A stretch of 64,000 nt of DNA from Pseudorhodoferax soli. Its GTDB lineage: Bacteria > Pseudomonadota > Gammaproteobacteria > Burkholderiales > Burkholderiaceae_C. Made by a program: the position numbers and the translations under genes. Positions 1 through 9,600 of this stretch are shown in pieces (within the stretch, counting starts at the first letter, position 1; every line of letters starts with the position of its first letter). Under the pieces are notes generated by a model. That model ran no database searches and was not told where the DNA came from. It saw only the letters and a program-made list of their open reading frames with translations. The stretch covers positions 62,001-126,000 of the forward strand of contig NZ_QPJK01000012.1 of assembly GCF_003337555.1 (NCBI RefSeq), written 5' to 3'.

Positions 1-150
1 CGCGGACCGGGCCTGGGCTGCGACCTCGGTGGCGCTGGGCGCCGCAGGCGCGGTCAGGATGGGCAGCAGGTAGATGCCCAGGCCGAAACCCAGGCCGAGC
101 ACCAGCAGGTGAGATGCGAGCAGCAGAACAATACGGGGCGTACGGAACAT
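1..150 (-). CDS. DM13-domain protein, N-terminal fragment (cut by window start)
   Basis: The minus strand from 150 reads an open frame to the window edge, about 50 residues. It begins MFRTPRIVLLLASHLL, continues as a strongly hydrophobic helix, and then reads YLLPILTAPAAPS. This signal anchor followed by a LPILTAP segment resembles the N-terminus of DM13 (electron-transfer DM13) proteins of Comamonadaceae. The DM13 domain itself would lie outside the window. The gene is divergent from gltS. The identification rests on the leader alone, so it is tentative; any small secreted or anchored protein could share this kind of N-terminus. Confidence 0.5.
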   Translation of the reverse strand, partial: MFRTPRIVLLLASHLLVLGLGFGLGIYLLPILTAPAAPSATEVAAQARSA

Positions 151-367
151 GGACGGGTGGGCCATTCTGCGCACCGCGCGGCCCGCTGCCAAGCCGGACA
201 TCCATGCCCCATGCAAACCGTATGCCGAAATCGCATGACACATCCGCACAAGCACCATGCATACAGCGCGAGCGACTTTGGATAATCGCGGCGGCCCGGT
301 GGCGGCTCTGTTTCCGCAGGCGCCCAGGGGCCAGGCGCACGGCCACACGAATCACCAAGGAACCTGC

Positions 368-1570
368 ATGACCGTTTTCAAACTCGACATCGCCCAGACC
401 GTGGCCGTGGCAGCAGCGCTGCTCGCCCTCGGCGAATTCATCAAGAACCGCGTTCCGCTGCTTTCGCGCTATTTCATCCCGGCACCGATCATCGGCGGGC
501 TGATCTTCTCCATCGTCGCGCTGATAGGCCACCAGACCGGCAGCTTCGGCTTCCAGTTCTACGACAACATGCGCAGCTTCCTGCTGCTGGTGTTCTTCAC
601 GACCATCGGGTTCTCCGCCAGCTTCGAGTTGCTCAAGAAGGGTGGCATCGGTGTGGCGCTGTTCCTGCTGTGCGCCATCATGCTGGTGTGCATCCAGAAC
701 GGCGTGGGCGTGGCGCTGGCCCAGGCGCTGGGCGCGCACCCGCTCATCGGCCTGGCCGCAGGCTCGATCTCGCTGACGGGCGGCCACGGCACATCGGCCG
801 CCTTCGGTCCGCTGCTGGAGCAGGCCGGCGCAGTCGGCGCGCTGCCGGCAGCGATCGCTGCGTCCACCTACGGCCTGGTCGCCGGCTGCGTGATCGGCGG
901 TCCGGTCGGCACGCTGCTGATGCGCCGCCATGGCTTGCGTGGCCCCAAGCTGGCCGACAGCGGTGCCGCACAGGCCGCAGGCTCGCAGACCGCCCCGGAG
1001 ACGGCCGAGACCAACGACGACACCATCCTGCGCGCGACCATCCTGCTGATGGTGGCCATCGGCCTGGGCACGGTGCTGGTCAACTGGCTGAAGGACCTGG
1101 GGCTGACGCTGCCTGCCTACCTGGGCCCGATGCTCATGGCAGCGGTGATCCGCAACATCATCGACTGGCGCAACTGGCTGCTGCCGACCCGCCAGTTCGA
1201 GGTGGTGGGCAACGTGTCGCTGGCCTTCTTCCTGACCATGGCGCTGATGTCCATGAAGCTCTGGGAACTGGCGGCCGTTGCCGGGCCGCTGCTGGCGATC
1301 CTGCTGGTGCAGACGGTCATCATGTTCGCGTTCGCTTACTTCGTGACCTTCCGCATCATGGGCCGCGACTACGATGCCGCCGTGATCGCCGCCGGACACT
1401 GCGGCTTCGGTCTGGGGGCCACACCCAATGCCATGGCCAACATGCAGGCATTCGCGCGGGCCAACGGCCCGTCGTTCAAGGCCTTCTTCGTGATCCCGCT
1501 GGTGGGCTCGCTGTTCATCGACTTCTTCAACGCGGTCATCATCACGTCGTTCATGAGCTTCTTCAAGTGA
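368..1570 (+). CDS. gltS: sodium/glutamate symporter GltS
   Basis: An inner-membrane carrier of 400 residues that takes up glutamate with Na+. The protein is almost entirely hydrophobic helices arranged as two inverted halves. Each half carries a glycine-rich family signature: TGGHG at about residues 137-141, and HCGFGLGATPNAMANM at 344-359. I chose the ATG at 368 because an AAGGA ribosome site lies just upstream and the protein then begins MTVFKLDIAQ, as expected for the family. The same frame extends further upstream (to 257) but that stretch is polar and unlike GltS. The gene converges on the ParB-like gene with an 18-bp gap. Confidence 0.93.
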   Translation: MTVFKLDIAQTVAVAAALLALGEFIKNRVPLLSRYFIPAPIIGGLIFSIVALIGHQTGSFGFQFYDNMRSFLLLVFFTTIGFSASFELLKKGGIGVALFLLCAIMLVCIQNGVGVALAQALGAHPLIGLAAGSISLTGGHGTSAAFGPLLEQAGAVGALPAAIAASTYGLVAGCVIGGPVGTLLMRRHGLRGPKLADSGAAQAAGSQTAPETAETNDDTILRATILLMVAIGLGTVLVNWLKDLGLTLPAYLGPMLMAAVIRNIIDWRNWLLPTRQFEVVGNVSLAFFLTMALMSMKLWELAAVAGPLLAILLVQTVIMFAFAYFVTFRIMGRDYDAAVIAAGHCGFGLGATPNAMANMQAFARANGPSFKAFFVIPLVGSLFIDFFNAVIITSFMSFFK

Positions 1571-1588
1571 GCCCGGCGCTGGGGTGCG

Positions 1589-2443
1589 TCAGAACGGCGC
1601 GTCGGCATCCTCGGCCGGCGGCGCGGCGCCAGCACCCTGGCCCGGCTTGCCGAGCAGCGCCAGGACCTGCTTGCGCAGCGCGGCGTTCTCCGATTCCAGC
1701 TCCTTGACGCGCTTGCGCAGCGCGGCCACTTCGTCCTCGCCGCCCGCCGCTTGCGCCGTGGCATCTTCCGCGCCCGGCTCCTCCTTCTCGCGCGCCGGCT
1801 TGCGCTTGGCCTCGCGCACCCGCTTGGCGGCCTGCTTCAGCTCGTCCTTGCCGGCGGCAGCAGCAGCGGCCTGCTCCTCCACCGGCAGGCTGGCCACAGC
1901 CGCGGCCGCGCTCAGGGTGATGTCGCCCGACTTGACGGCAGCCACCACCTCGGGCGCAGCGCTCTGCTGGATCTTCTCGATCATCACGACCTGGTTGCTC
2001 TTGAGCCGCGCGGCACGCGCCAGCGCCTCTCGGCTGTCCAGCGATTCACCGGCGGGCTGGGGTGCCGCGGCCTGCTCCGATGCGGCGGACTCGGCCGGCG
2101 CGGCCTTGGCCCGCTCGCGCCGGCCCGCCACGATCTCGCGCTTGCGCAGCGCCAGCACGCCGCGCTGGAAGTCGGACACGCTGCGCCGGCCCAGGTGCTG
2201 GTCGATCATCCACAGGTGCACGTCTTCCAGGGATTGGAAACGCGTGTTCTGCACCGTCTGGAACGGCAGGCCGTGCTTCTGGCAGATGCCGTAGCGGTTG
2301 TGGCCGTCGACCAGCACGTCGCCCCACAGCACCAGCGCATCGCGGCAGCCCTCGGCCAGCAGGCTGCGTTCGAGCGCCTCGTATTCATCCGGCGTCAGCG
2401 GATCGATGTAGGCCTTGAGTTCTTCGTTGACGACGATGTCCAT
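1589..2443 (-). CDS. ParB/Srx-fold nuclease-domain protein (orphan)
   Basis: A 284-residue protein. The N-terminal third (about residues 1-110) looks like a ParB/Srx domain: it contains LTPDEYEALERSLLAEG, a VDGHNRYGICQKHG segment, and then a DFQRGVLALRKREI helix. The middle is rich in Ala, Glu and Lys. The C-terminus is a predicted coiled coil (LRKRVKELESENAALRKQVL). There is no GERRxR CTP-binding motif, so it is not a classical chromosomal ParB. No parA, parS-like site or replication gene is visible nearby, so a role in partition cannot be inferred. Similar proteins are usually labelled plasmid replication/partition related. The start is the ATG giving MDIVVNEELKAYIDPL. Confidence 0.7.
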   Translation of the reverse strand: MDIVVNEELKAYIDPLTPDEYEALERSLLAEGCRDALVLWGDVLVDGHNRYGICQKHGLPFQTVQNTRFQSLEDVHLWMIDQHLGRRSVSDFQRGVLALRKREIVAGRRERAKAAPAESAASEQAAAPQPAGESLDSREALARAARLKSNQVVMIEKIQQSAAPEVVAAVKSGDITLSAAAAVASLPVEEQAAAAAAGKDELKQAAKRVREAKRKPAREKEEPGAEDATAQAAGGEDEVAALRKRVKELESENAALRKQVLALLGKPGQGAGAAPPAEDADAPF

Positions 2444-2510
2444 GGGAAAGCGCGAGAGCGGTGCTGCAAAAGGGCGCGGATTGTAGAAGCGCAGCCAAAG
2501 GTTCGGTCGC

Positions 2511-3141
2511 ATGGCCGACCGACTGGGGCGCAAGCGCCTGTTCCTGCTCACGCTCGTGGTCCACATGGCGGCAACCACGGCGACGGCCTTCACCACCGGC
2601 TTCGGCGCCTTCGTGCTGTGCCGCTTCGCGACCGTGCGGGCATCGGCGGCGGGTACGCGGCCATCAACTCGGCCATGACGAACTGATCCCGTCGCGTGTG
2701 CGCGGCCGTGTGAGCCTGGCCGTCAACGGCCTGTCGGGCCTGACCCTGCTGCTCACGGGCTGGGGCTTCCTGCAGGGCTGGTTCGACGCGCTGACGCAGA
2801 CGCTGGCCTGGTCGGCGGTGTTCTTCCTGGCCTCGGCCGCGGCCAGCTCGGCCTACCTGACGGCCAGCGAGCTGTTCCCGCTGGAGATGCGGCCGCTCGC
2901 GATCTCGATCTTCTTCGCGGTCGGCGCCGGCATGGGTGGCTTCGCCGCACCCGCGCTGTTCGGCGCGCTGATCGAGACCGGCAGCCGCGCCAACGTCTTC
3001 GTAGGCTACGTGGTCGGCGCAGTGCGGGTGATGGCGGCCGCAGCGATCGCGTGGCGCTACGGCATCGACGCCGAACGCCGCTCGCTGGAGGACATCGCAT
3101 CGCCGCTGGGCAAACAGCAGACGGACATCCAGCGCCGCTGA
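2511..3141 (+). pseudogene. MFS transporter remnant (truncated, frameshifted, internally deleted)
   Basis: Pieces of a sugar-transporter-type MFS protein survive in more than one frame. From 2511, one frame reads ADRLGRKRLF (MFS motif A) and a transmembrane helix. Near 2630 the reading shifts into GIGGGYAAINSA, and then shifts again into DELIPSRVRGRVSLAVNG. The text then jumps straight to what is normally the C-terminal half: a helix near LLLTGWGFLQG, then ELFPLEMRPLAISIFF, and on to a stop at 3141. The first helix and the middle of the protein are missing. It cannot make a working carrier. It lies between the ParB-like gene and the TetR regulator. Confidence 0.8.
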
Positions 3142-3238
3142 ACTGACCGGTTTCTCGAACGCTGGGTTCTTCTGGGCGGCAAGCGCCGTCGCGCCGTCAC
3201 AGCCCGATACCCCTGTCGGCGGCGCCGGCACATTTCAA

Positions 3239-3250
3239 TCAATCGATTGA
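3239..3250. promoter_or_regulatory. Perfect palindrome TCAATCGATTGA, probable operator of the TetR-family regulator
   Basis: A 12-bp perfect inverted repeat ends 22 bp before the TetR-family start codon and sits in an AT-rich patch that contrasts with its surroundings. TetR-family efflux regulators usually bind such palindromes in their own promoter, so autoregulation and control of the whole downstream efflux operon is the likely role. Binding is inferred. Confidence 0.6.
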
Positions 3251-3272
3251 ATCGTGCTGTAATGCGCGCCGC

Positions 3273-3956
3273 ATGAAGACCACCGCGCCCGCCCCAGCCG
3301 CCCGCCAGGAGGCCCGCACCCAGCTGCTCTCCGCCGCGCTCGCGCTGTTCGCCGAACAGGGCTTCGCCAAGACCTCGACGCGCGCCATCGCCCAGGCCGC
3401 CGGCGTGAACCTGGCCGCCATCCGCTACTACTTCGGCGACAAGGCCGGGCTGTACGCTGCCTGCTTCTCCGAGCCGCTGGGCGGCAACGCGGGCGACCTG
3501 ACGCGCCTGTGCGGCGCGCCGGAGTTGCCGGTGGCCGAGGCGCTGCGGCTGTTCCTCACCGGCTATGTGGAGCCGCTCAAGCAGGGCGAGATCGTGCGCC
3601 AGTGCATGCGCCTGCACCTGCGGGAGATGCTGGAGCCGACCAGCCAGTGGGCGCAGGAGGTCGAGCGCGACATCAAGGGCCCGCACCTGGTGCTGGTCGG
3701 CATCCTCGCCCGCCACCTGGATGTGCGCGCCGACGACGACCTGCACCGGCTGGCCTTTGCGATCACCGGCCTGGCCATGCAGCTGTTCGTCATGCACGAC
3801 ATGGTCGACCTCATCCATCCCCCGCTGATGCGCAGTGCCGCGGCCATCGACCGCTGGGCCGAACGGCTGGTGGACTACGCGCTGGCGCTGGTGGACGCCG
3901 AGCAGCAGCGCCGCCGCACCACCACCACAGCGACCCAGACCCGCAAGAAAGCATGA
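3273..3956 (+). CDS. TetR/AcrR-family regulator (CerR-like) of the RND efflux operon
   Basis: A 227-residue DNA-binding repressor. The N-terminal helix-turn-helix is clear at about residues 15-60: LFAEQGFAKTSTRAIAQAAG followed by NLAAIRYYFGDK. The longer C-terminal half resembles the CerR/DUF1956 ligand-binding domain seen in efflux regulators. Its TGA overlaps the ATG of the next gene in an ATGA, so it is translationally coupled to the outer-membrane factor. A palindromic operator precedes it. It most likely represses this operon until an inducing compound binds; the inducer cannot be read from sequence. Confidence 0.85.
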   Translation: MKTTAPAPAARQEARTQLLSAALALFAEQGFAKTSTRAIAQAAGVNLAAIRYYFGDKAGLYAACFSEPLGGNAGDLTRLCGAPELPVAEALRLFLTGYVEPLKQGEIVRQCMRLHLREMLEPTSQWAQEVERDIKGPHLVLVGILARHLDVRADDDLHRLAFAITGLAMQLFVMHDMVDLIHPPLMRSAAAIDRWAERLVDYALALVDAEQQRRRTTTTATQTRKKA

Positions 3957-5464
3957 ACCTGTCCCTGCCCCCCTCCCCGGTGCCGTGGCGCCTGGCCGTG
4001 GCCGCACTGCCGCTGCTGCTGGTCGCTTGCAGCGTCACGCGGCCGCCGGCTGCAGTGCCGGCCCCCCTGCCCGCGCAATGGCAGACCCCGCAGAGCGCAT
4101 TGCCGCATGCCGGCGCGCTGACAGCCCTGGCCGACTGGTGGCGCCAGTCCGGCGATGCGCTGCTCGTCGACCTCATCGAGGCCGCAGAGGCCGCCAGCCC
4201 CGACCTGGCCAGCGCGGCCGCGCGCATCGCGGAGGCCCGCGCCACGCGCGTGCAGGCCGGCGCGGCCATGGGGCCCACCCTGGATGGCAGCCTCTCGCTG
4301 AGCCGCGGCAACACCTTGTCCACTGGCAGCGGTGGCATCTCGGGCGGCACGGCATCGCTGCCCAGCTTCACGAATGCGCAGGCCGGCCTGCAGGCCGGCT
4401 GGGAGATCGACCTGTTCGGCGGCCTGGCCGCCACGCGCGATGCCGCGGGCGCACGCCTCTCGGCCAGCCAGGCGCAATGGCACCAGGCCCGCGTGGCCGT
4501 GGCCGCCGAGACGGCGAACGCCTACTTCGCCGAGCGCGCCTGCGCGCGGCAACTTGCGGTGAGCGAGCAGGACACCGCCTCGCGCCGCGAGAGTGCGCGC
4601 CTGACCGCACTCTCCGAGAAGGCCGGCTTCGCCGCGCCGGCCGATGCGGCCTTGACGCGCGCCAGCGCCGCCGACGCCGCGGCGCGGCTCACGCAGCAGC
4701 GCACGCAATGCGCCTTGCAGCGCCAGGCGCTCGTGGCCCTGACCGGCTGGGAGTTGCCGGCCCTGGCGCAGCGGCTCGACGCCCGGCCTGGCGACCTGGC
4801 GCTGCCTGCGCTGCAGCCGGTGGACAGCGTGCCCGCGCGCGCGCTGGCGCAGCGGCCCGATGTCTACGCGGCCGAGCTGGCCGTGGCGGCTGCCAGTGCC
4901 GACGCCGGCGCCGCGCAGGCCCAGCGCTACCCGCGGCTGTCGCTGGCGGGCAGCATTTCGGCGCTGCACGTGCGCGGCGCCGGCGCCAGCCAGACGGTCA
5001 ACAGCTGGAGCATCGGCCCGCTGCAACTGAGCCTGCCGATCTTCGACGGCGGCACGCGTGCCGCCAATGCCGAGGCCGCCCGCGCACGTTACGACGAGGC
5101 CGTGGTGCTGTACCGCGCCAAGGTCCGCCAGGGCGTGCGCGAGGTCGAGGAAGCCCTGCTCAGGCTGCAGGACACGGCCCAGCGTGCCGGCGACGCCGAC
5201 ACCGCCGTGGCCGGCTACCAGGCCTCGTTCGATGCCACCCAGGCGCGCTACGACGGCGGCCTGGCCAGCCTGTTCGAACTCGAGGACGCACGCCGCACGC
5301 TGTTCGCGGCGCAGACCGCCCGCGTGGCCCTGCAGCGCGAACGCACCGAAGCCTGGGTGGCCCTGTACCGTGCCCTCGGCGGCGGCTGGACCCGGCCCGA
5401 GGACGGCCAGGCCGTCGCCGCGACATCTTCCCCCGCTCCCGCAGCGCAGACCTCCCGACCATGA
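3953..5464 (+). CDS. RND efflux outer-membrane factor, NodT/OprM-type lipoprotein
   Basis: A 503-residue outer-membrane channel lipoprotein. The leader ends in a lipobox, LLLVACS, with the modified Cys at residue 26. The mature part shows the duplicated OEP layout: helical repeats (SASQAQWHQARVAVAAETAN, ARYDEAVVLYRAKVRQGVRE) and the typical RPDVYAAELAVAAA segment between them, plus DGGTRAANAEAARARYDEAV. It forms the trans-periplasmic exit duct for the pump encoded two genes downstream. It overlaps its neighbours by 4 bp on both sides (ATGA), as expected in a tightly coupled efflux operon. Confidence 0.9.
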   Translation: MNLSLPPSPVPWRLAVAALPLLLVACSVTRPPAAVPAPLPAQWQTPQSALPHAGALTALADWWRQSGDALLVDLIEAAEAASPDLASAAARIAEARATRVQAGAAMGPTLDGSLSLSRGNTLSTGSGGISGGTASLPSFTNAQAGLQAGWEIDLFGGLAATRDAAGARLSASQAQWHQARVAVAAETANAYFAERACARQLAVSEQDTASRRESARLTALSEKAGFAAPADAALTRASAADAAARLTQQRTQCALQRQALVALTGWELPALAQRLDARPGDLALPALQPVDSVPARALAQRPDVYAAELAVAAASADAGAAQAQRYPRLSLAGSISALHVRGAGASQTVNSWSIGPLQLSLPIFDGGTRAANAEAARARYDEAVVLYRAKVRQGVREVEEALLRLQDTAQRAGDADTAVAGYQASFDATQARYDGGLASLFELEDARRTLFAAQTARVALQRERTEAWVALYRALGGGWTRPEDGQAVAATSSPAPAAQTSRP

Positions 5465-6621
5465 CCCGTACCCAACGCAACGTCTCCATCACCGCCGTCG
5501 TGCTGGCCCTGGTGGCCGCCGGCTGGTGGTTCACGCGCCAACCCGCGGACTCTGCAGCCGAGTCCGGCACCAAGGCTGCCAAGACAGAGGAAGCCCAGCC
5601 CCGTCCCGCGCTGACGGTGCGCGTGGCCGTGCCAGAGCCGGCCGAGCTGGCCATCACCTTGCCGGCGAACGGCAACATCGCCGCCTGGCAGGAGGCCAGC
5701 GTGGGCTCCGAATCCGCCGGCCTGCGCCTGGCCGAAGTGCGCGTGAACGTCGGCGACCGGGTGCGCCGCGGCCAGGTGCTTGCGCGCTTCGCGCCCGAGA
5801 CCATCGATGCCGACGTGGCCCAGGCCAAGGCCGCACTGGCCGAGGCCCGCGCCACGGCGGCGGACGCGGCCGGCAATGCGGCCCGCGCACGCACGCTGGA
5901 GAAGACCGGCGCGCTGAGCCAGCAGCAGATCACCCAGTACCAGACCGCCGAGCAGACCGCCAAAGCCCGCGTGGAGGCGGCCGAGGCCATGCTGGCGGCC
6001 CAGCAGGTGCGCGGGCGCAACACGCAGGTGCTCGCGCCGGATGACGGCGTGATCTCGGCACGCAGCGCCACCGTGGGCAGCGTGGTCGGCTCGGGCACAG
6101 AGCTGTTCCGGCTGATCCGCCAGGGCCGGCTGGAGTGGCGCGCCGAGGTCGGCGCGGCCGAACTCGGCCGCGTGGCCGTGGGCATGCCCGTGCGGGTGAC
6201 GGCGCCCGGCGGTGCCGAGGTGCAGGGCAAGGTGCGCAGCATCGCCCCGACCGTGGATGCACAGACGCGCAACGGCCTGGTCTACGTGGACATTCCGTCC
6301 GTGCAGGCCGACAAGGGCTTCAAGGCCGGCATGTTCGCGCGCGGGGAGTTCGCGCTGGGCAGGAGCGCGGCGCAGACGGTGCCGCAGGCCGCGGTGGTGC
6401 CGCGCGACGGCTTCAACACCGTGATGGTGTTGCAGGAGGACAGCCGCGTGCAGATGCGCAAGGTGCAGGCCGGGCGGCGCATCGGCGAGCGCATCGAGAT
6501 CACGGGCGCGCTGCCGGCCGGTGCGCGTGTGGTGACCGAGGGTGCGGGCTTCCTCAACGACGGCGACCTCGTGCGCGTGGTCGATGCGGCACCGGCCGAA
6601 GCGCCGGCCGCAGCCAAGTGA
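5461..6621 (+). CDS. RND efflux periplasmic adaptor (HlyD/MFP family)
   Basis: A 386-residue membrane-fusion protein linking the pump to the outer-membrane channel. An N-terminal hydrophobic anchor (about residues 8-25) is followed by the lipoyl-like half motif (VGSESAGLRLAEVRVNVGD, RVRRGQVLARF). Next come a helical hairpin with many Ala and Gln residues, the second lipoyl half (VLAPDDGVISARSATVGSVV), and the beta-barrel and membrane-proximal domains. The start overlaps the preceding stop in an ATGA. No lipobox is visible, so it is probably anchored by its N-terminal helix. Confidence 0.9.
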   Translation: MTRTQRNVSITAVVLALVAAGWWFTRQPADSAAESGTKAAKTEEAQPRPALTVRVAVPEPAELAITLPANGNIAAWQEASVGSESAGLRLAEVRVNVGDRVRRGQVLARFAPETIDADVAQAKAALAEARATAADAAGNAARARTLEKTGALSQQQITQYQTAEQTAKARVEAAEAMLAAQQVRGRNTQVLAPDDGVISARSATVGSVVGSGTELFRLIRQGRLEWRAEVGAAELGRVAVGMPVRVTAPGGAEVQGKVRSIAPTVDAQTRNGLVYVDIPSVQADKGFKAGMFARGEFALGRSAAQTVPQAAVVPRDGFNTVMVLQEDSRVQMRKVQAGRRIGERIEITGALPAGARVVTEGAGFLNDGDLVRVVDAAPAEAPAAAK

Positions 6622-6634
6622 AACGGGGCCTCCC

Positions 6635-9600
6635 ATGAACCTGTCTTCCTGGTCGATCAAGAATCCCATTCCGGCGGCAATGCTGTTCGTGCTGCTGACG
6701 CTGGGCGGGCTGTTCGCCTTCCATGCCATGAAGGTGCAGAACTTCCCGGACATGGACCTGCCCGTGGTCATCGTGACCGCGGCACTGCCGGGCGCCTCGC
6801 CCGCGCAGCTGGAGAACGATGTGGCGCGCAAGATCGAGAACTCGATCGCCACGCTGCAGGGCTTGAAGCACATCACGAGCACGCTGACCGACGGCTCGGC
6901 CACCATCGCGGCCGAGTTCGTGCTGGAAAAGCCGATCCAGGAGGCCGTGGACGACGTGCGCTCCGCCGTCAGCCGCGTGCGCTCGGACATGCCGACCGAC
7001 CTGCGCGACCCCATCGTGACCAAGCTGGATCTCGCGGCGCAGCCCATCCTGGCCTTCGCAATTTCTTCGAGCCGGCTCGACGACGAGGCACTGTCCTGGT
7101 TCGTCGACGACACCGTGGCGCGCCGGCTGCTGGCCGTGCGCGGCGTGGGCGCGGTGAACCGCGTGGGCGGCGTGAGCCGCGAGGTGCGCGTGGCGCTGGA
7201 CCCGGCCAGGCTGCAGGCGCTGCGCGCCACGGCGGCCGATGTCTCGCGCCAGCTGCGCCAGGTGCAGCAGGAAAGCGCGGGCGGCCGGGCGGACCTGGGC
7301 GGCAGCGAGCAGCCCGTGCGCACCATCGGCACCGTGCAGTCGGCCGACGAGCTGCGGCGCATGCAGATCCCGCTGTCCGACGGGCGGCGCATCCTGCTGT
7401 CGGACGTGGCCACGGTGGAGGACACGGTGGCCGAGCAGCGCGCCACGGCCGTGCTGAACGGCAAGCAGGTGGTGGGCTTCGAGGTGGCGCGTTCGCGCGG
7501 CGCCAGCGAGGTCGAGGTCGGTGCCGGGGTCGAAGAGGCGCTGCGCAAGCTGCAGGCCGACCACCCCGACATCCAGCTCACGCGCACGCTGGACTTCGTG
7601 CAGATCGCCTCGGACGAATACGACGCCTCGATGAAGCTGCTCTACGAGGGCGCCATCCTCGCGGTGCTGGTGGTGTGGTTGTTCCTGCGCGACTGGCGCG
7701 CCACCATCGTCTCGGCCGTGGCGCTGCCGCTGTCGGTGATCCCGGCCTTCATCGGCATGTATTTGCTTGGCTTCTCGATCAACATCATCACGTTGCTGGC
7801 GCTCTCGCTGGTGGTGGGCATCCTGGTGGACGACGCCATCGTGGAGGTCGAGAACATCGTGCGCCACCTGCGCATGGGCAAGTCGCCCTACCAGGCGGCC
7901 ATGGAGGCGGCCGAGGAGATCGGCCTGGCCGTGGTGGCGACCACCTTCACGCTGATCGCGGTGTTCCTGCCCACGGCCTTCATGAGCGGCGTGGTCGGCA
8001 AGTTCTTCAAGCAGTTCGGCTGGACCGCCTCGCTCGCGGTGTTCGCCTCGCTCGTGGTGGCGCGGCTGCTCACGCCCATGATGGCGGCCTACATGCTCAA
8101 GCCCCTGGTGGGCCAGGAGAAGGAGCCGGGCTGGCTGTCCTGGTACATGCGCGCAGCGCGGGCCTGCCTGCGCCACCGCGTGCTGACCATGGTAGGCGCC
8201 ACGCTGTTCTTCTTCGGCTCGCTGGCGCTGATCCCGCTGCTGCCCTCGGGCTTCATCCCGCCCGACGACAACACCCAGACCCAGGTGCGCGTGGAGCTGC
8301 CGCCCGGCGCCAAGCTGGAGCACACGCTGGCCATGGCCGAGCAGGTGCGCCAGCGCCTGCTCAAGATCGACCACATCGGCGACATCTACACCGCCATCGG
8401 TGCAGGCAGCGCCGGTGCCGATCCGTTCTCGGGCAACTTCGTGGAGGCGCGCAAGGCCACGCTCACGCTGCAGCTGGCGCCGCGCGGCACGCGGCCCAGG
8501 AAGCAGGTGATCGAGCAGCAGATCCGCAACGCGCTGGCCGACCTGCCGGGCGTGCGCACGGGTGTGGGGCTGGGCGGCTCCAACGACAAGTACGTGCTGG
8601 CACTGTCGAGCCAGGACCCGCACGCGCTGCGCCAGGCCGCCACCGACGTGGAGCGTGAGCTGCGCACGATCCCGGGCATCGGCAACGTGACGTCGCTGGC
8701 CAGCCTGGTGCGGCCAGAGATCGTGGTGCGGCCCGACTTTGCGCGCGCGGCCGACCTGGGCGTGACCAGCGCCGCCATCGCCGACACGCTGCGCGTGGCG
8801 ACCATGGGCGACTACGACAACCAGCTCGCCAAGCTGAACCTGCCCGAGCGCCAGGTGCCCATCATGGTCAAGCTGCGCGACGACGCGCGACAAGACCTGG
8901 CGCTGCTGGAAAGCCTTTCGGTGCCCGGCGCGCACGGGCCGGTGCGCCTGGGCGAGGTGGCCGCGCTGGAGCTGGCCGGCGGGCCGGCCGTCATCAGCCG
9001 CTACGACCGTGCGCGCAACATGAACTACGAGATCGAGCTGTCCACGCGCGGCCTGAACGACGTGACCGAGGCGGTGCGCCAGCTGCCGGCCGTGAAGAAC
9101 CTGCCCGCCAGCGTGCGCATCATCGACGTGGGCGACGCCGAGGCCATGGGCGAGCTGTTCACGGGCTTCGGCCTGGCGATGCTGACCGGCGTGGTCTGCA
9201 TCTACATCGTGCTGGTGCTGCTGTTCAAGGACTTCCTGCAGCCCGCGACCATCCTGGCCGCGCTGCCGCTGTCGCTGGGTGGGGCCTTCGTGGGCCTCTT
9301 GATCGCCGACAAGAGTTTCTCCATGCCCTCGCTGATCGGGCTCATCATGCTGATGGGCATCGCGACCAAGAACTCCATCCTGCTCGTGGAGTACGCCATC
9401 GTGGCGCGGCGCGACCACGGCATGGACCGCTGGGAGGCGCTGCTGGACGCCTGCCACAAGCGGGCGCGGCCCATCATCATGACCACGCTGGCCATGGGCG
9501 CCGGCATGCTGCCGATCGCCATCGGCTGGGGCGCAGCGGATGCGAGCTTCCGCTCGCCCATGGCCACGGCGGTGATCGGCGGGCTGATCACCTCCACGGT

